From NCBI GenBank assembly GCA_905215035.1, contig CAJMOJ010000088.1, positions 1-5,698 of the forward strand: a stretch of 5,698 nucleotides of DNA, written 5' to 3'. Shown piece by piece: positions 5,487 to 5,698 of the stretch. Each line of letters begins with the position of its first letter. The stretch's first letter is position 1. The DNA comes from an uncultured bacterium. GTDB lineage: Bacteria; Actinomycetota; Coriobacteriia; Coriobacteriales; Eggerthellaceae. A program made the position numbers and the translations under genes. Below the pieces are notes generated by a model. It made no database searches. It saw only the letters and a list, made by a program, of their open reading frames with translations, and was not told the DNA's origin.

Positions 5487-5607
5487 TCTCTATTCTTTGC
5501 GGTTACTCGGAAAACATCCAATAGTATTAATTGTCAATCGGGATAGCATTATTAGAAATACCTATATCGCCCTGTCAAAAGCGTATATTCCGCTAATAGA
5601 ATAGAGA
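5487..5607. repeat. Inverted arms TCTCTATTCT / AGAATAGAGA upstream of aroE copy 2
   Basis: TCTCTATTCT (5487-5496) is the exact reverse complement of AGAATAGAGA (5598-5607). The arms flank the TTGACA/AATAAT promoter, 101 bp apart, mirroring the 10-bp inverted arms 92 bp apart upstream of aroE copy 1. Confidence 0.55.
5548..5578 (-). promoter_or_regulatory. Likely sigma70-type promoter of the aroE2-gfo2-lysR operon
   Basis: On the minus strand a perfect TTGACA (5573-5578) is followed after 19 bp by AATAAT (5548-5553), a 5 of 6 match. Transcription would begin near 5541, giving a leader of about 100 nt. The AATAGAATAGAGA motif at 5595-5607 is then centred about 60 bp upstream of the start, the usual LysR-family site position. 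A second TTGACA at 5532-5537 has no acceptable -10 partner. Confidence 0.45.
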
Positions 5608-5616
5608 AAAATACGT
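5581..5616. repeat. Operator-like element, distal copy (GCGTAT-AATAGAATA-ATACGT)
   Basis: GCGTAT (5581-5586), AATAGAATA (5595-5603) and ATACGT (5611-5616) repeat the element at 5456-5475 with a wider gap. It lies upstream of the aroE2 -35 box and overlaps the position where a -35 box of the tRNA-Pro promoter would be. Confidence 0.5.
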
Positions 5617-5625
5617 CGCTATTTT

Positions 5626-5634
5626 TGTTATAAT
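5626..5634 (+). promoter_or_regulatory. Extended -10 promoter of tRNA-Pro
   Basis: TGTTATAAT provides a perfect TATAAT (5629-5634) with the TGn extension. No -35 hexamer is visible at 17-18 bp, which an extended -10 can tolerate. Transcription would start around 5641, shortly before the tRNA 5' end at 5650. Confidence 0.65.
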
Positions 5635-5649
5635 GTTTTAACGTCGCGT

Positions 5650-5698
5650 CGGGATGTGGCGCAGTTTGGTAGCGCGCCTGCTTTGGGAGCAGGATGTC
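5650..5698 (+). tRNA. tRNA-Pro (anticodon TGG), 3' part outside window
   Basis: Acceptor 5' strand CGGGATG (5650-5656), D-arm GCGC...GCGC (5659-5675), and anticodon stem CCTGC/GCAGG (5677-5681, 5689-5693) around loop TTTGGGA with anticodon TGG at 5684-5686 (codon CCA, Pro). The window ends in the variable loop, so the T-arm and acceptor 3' strand are missing. The gene is divergent from aroE copy 2. Confidence 0.94.

Larger units (their letters stand above)
5439..5649. promoter_or_regulatory. Divergent regulatory region between aroE copy 2 and tRNA-Pro
   Basis: This 211-bp AT-rich region drives aroE copy 2 leftward and tRNA-Pro rightward. It contains one promoter candidate in each direction and several copies of an AATAGA-type motif: 5464-5472, inverted at 5485-5496, and 5595-5607. 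No coding sequence is recognisable in it. Confidence 0.7.

Noticed and set aside
1..5698. Genomic island integrated at a tRNA gene
   Set aside because: The locus faces the 5' ends of both tRNAs, while integrases normally use tRNA 3' ends. No integrase, attachment-site repeat or insertion sequence is visible.

Overview
This is a compact metabolic locus of a bacterium, lying between two tRNA genes that are both cut by the window edges: tRNA-Arg(TCT), leftward, at 1-55, and tRNA-Pro(TGG), rightward, from 5650. GC content is mid-range (about 45-52% by eye, lowest in the regulator gene). The start signals are Gram-positive-like (purine-rich Shine-Dalgarno sequences 6-7 nt from ATG). The tRNA sequences and protein families would fit a mid-GC actinomycete such as a member of Coriobacteriia (a Cryptobacterium-like Eggerthellaceae is one guess), but the window alone does not establish taxonomy.

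All five protein genes are on the minus strand. In transcriptional order they are: a YdiB/AroE-type quinate/shikimate dehydrogenase (aroE copy 2, 4581-5438), a Gfo/Idh/MocA-family NAD(P)-dependent sugar/cyclitol-type dehydrogenase (gfo copy 2, 3430-4476), a LysR-type regulator (2454-3371), a second AroE/YdiB paralogue (aroE copy 1, 1328-2188), and a second Gfo/Idh/MocA paralogue (gfo copy 1, 191-1237). The locus is therefore a two-gene cassette, aroE-gfo, present twice in the same order and orientation with a LysR gene between the copies. By hand alignment the Gfo proteins are about 85% identical and the AroE proteins about 70%, so the duplication is old and the two halves have diverged unequally. 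A strong 15-bp hairpin terminator closes the locus at 132-165.

The noncoding DNA upstream of each aroE copy is AT-rich and holds repeated short motifs that look like operators. Copy 1 has a near-perfect direct repeat, GAGATAT(T)GCAATA, about 85 bp apart and bordered by inverted ACTTCTATTG/CAATAGAAGT arms. Copy 2 has AATAGAATA twice, each time bracketed by GCGTAT and ATACGT. The LysR protein is the obvious candidate to bind one or both regions.

The likely role is LysR-controlled redox metabolism of a hydroaromatic or cyclitol compound (shikimate, quinate or a relative): the AroE-type enzyme would oxidise or reduce one ring hydroxyl and the Gfo-type enzyme another. There is no dehydroquinase, dehydroshikimate dehydratase or transporter in the window, so this does not look like the known quinate-to-protocatechuate operons. 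The two AroE paralogues differ exactly in the cofactor-binding loop, which suggests that the two cassettes may use different nicotinamide cofactors. This functional picture is inference; the gene families are clear from the sequence.
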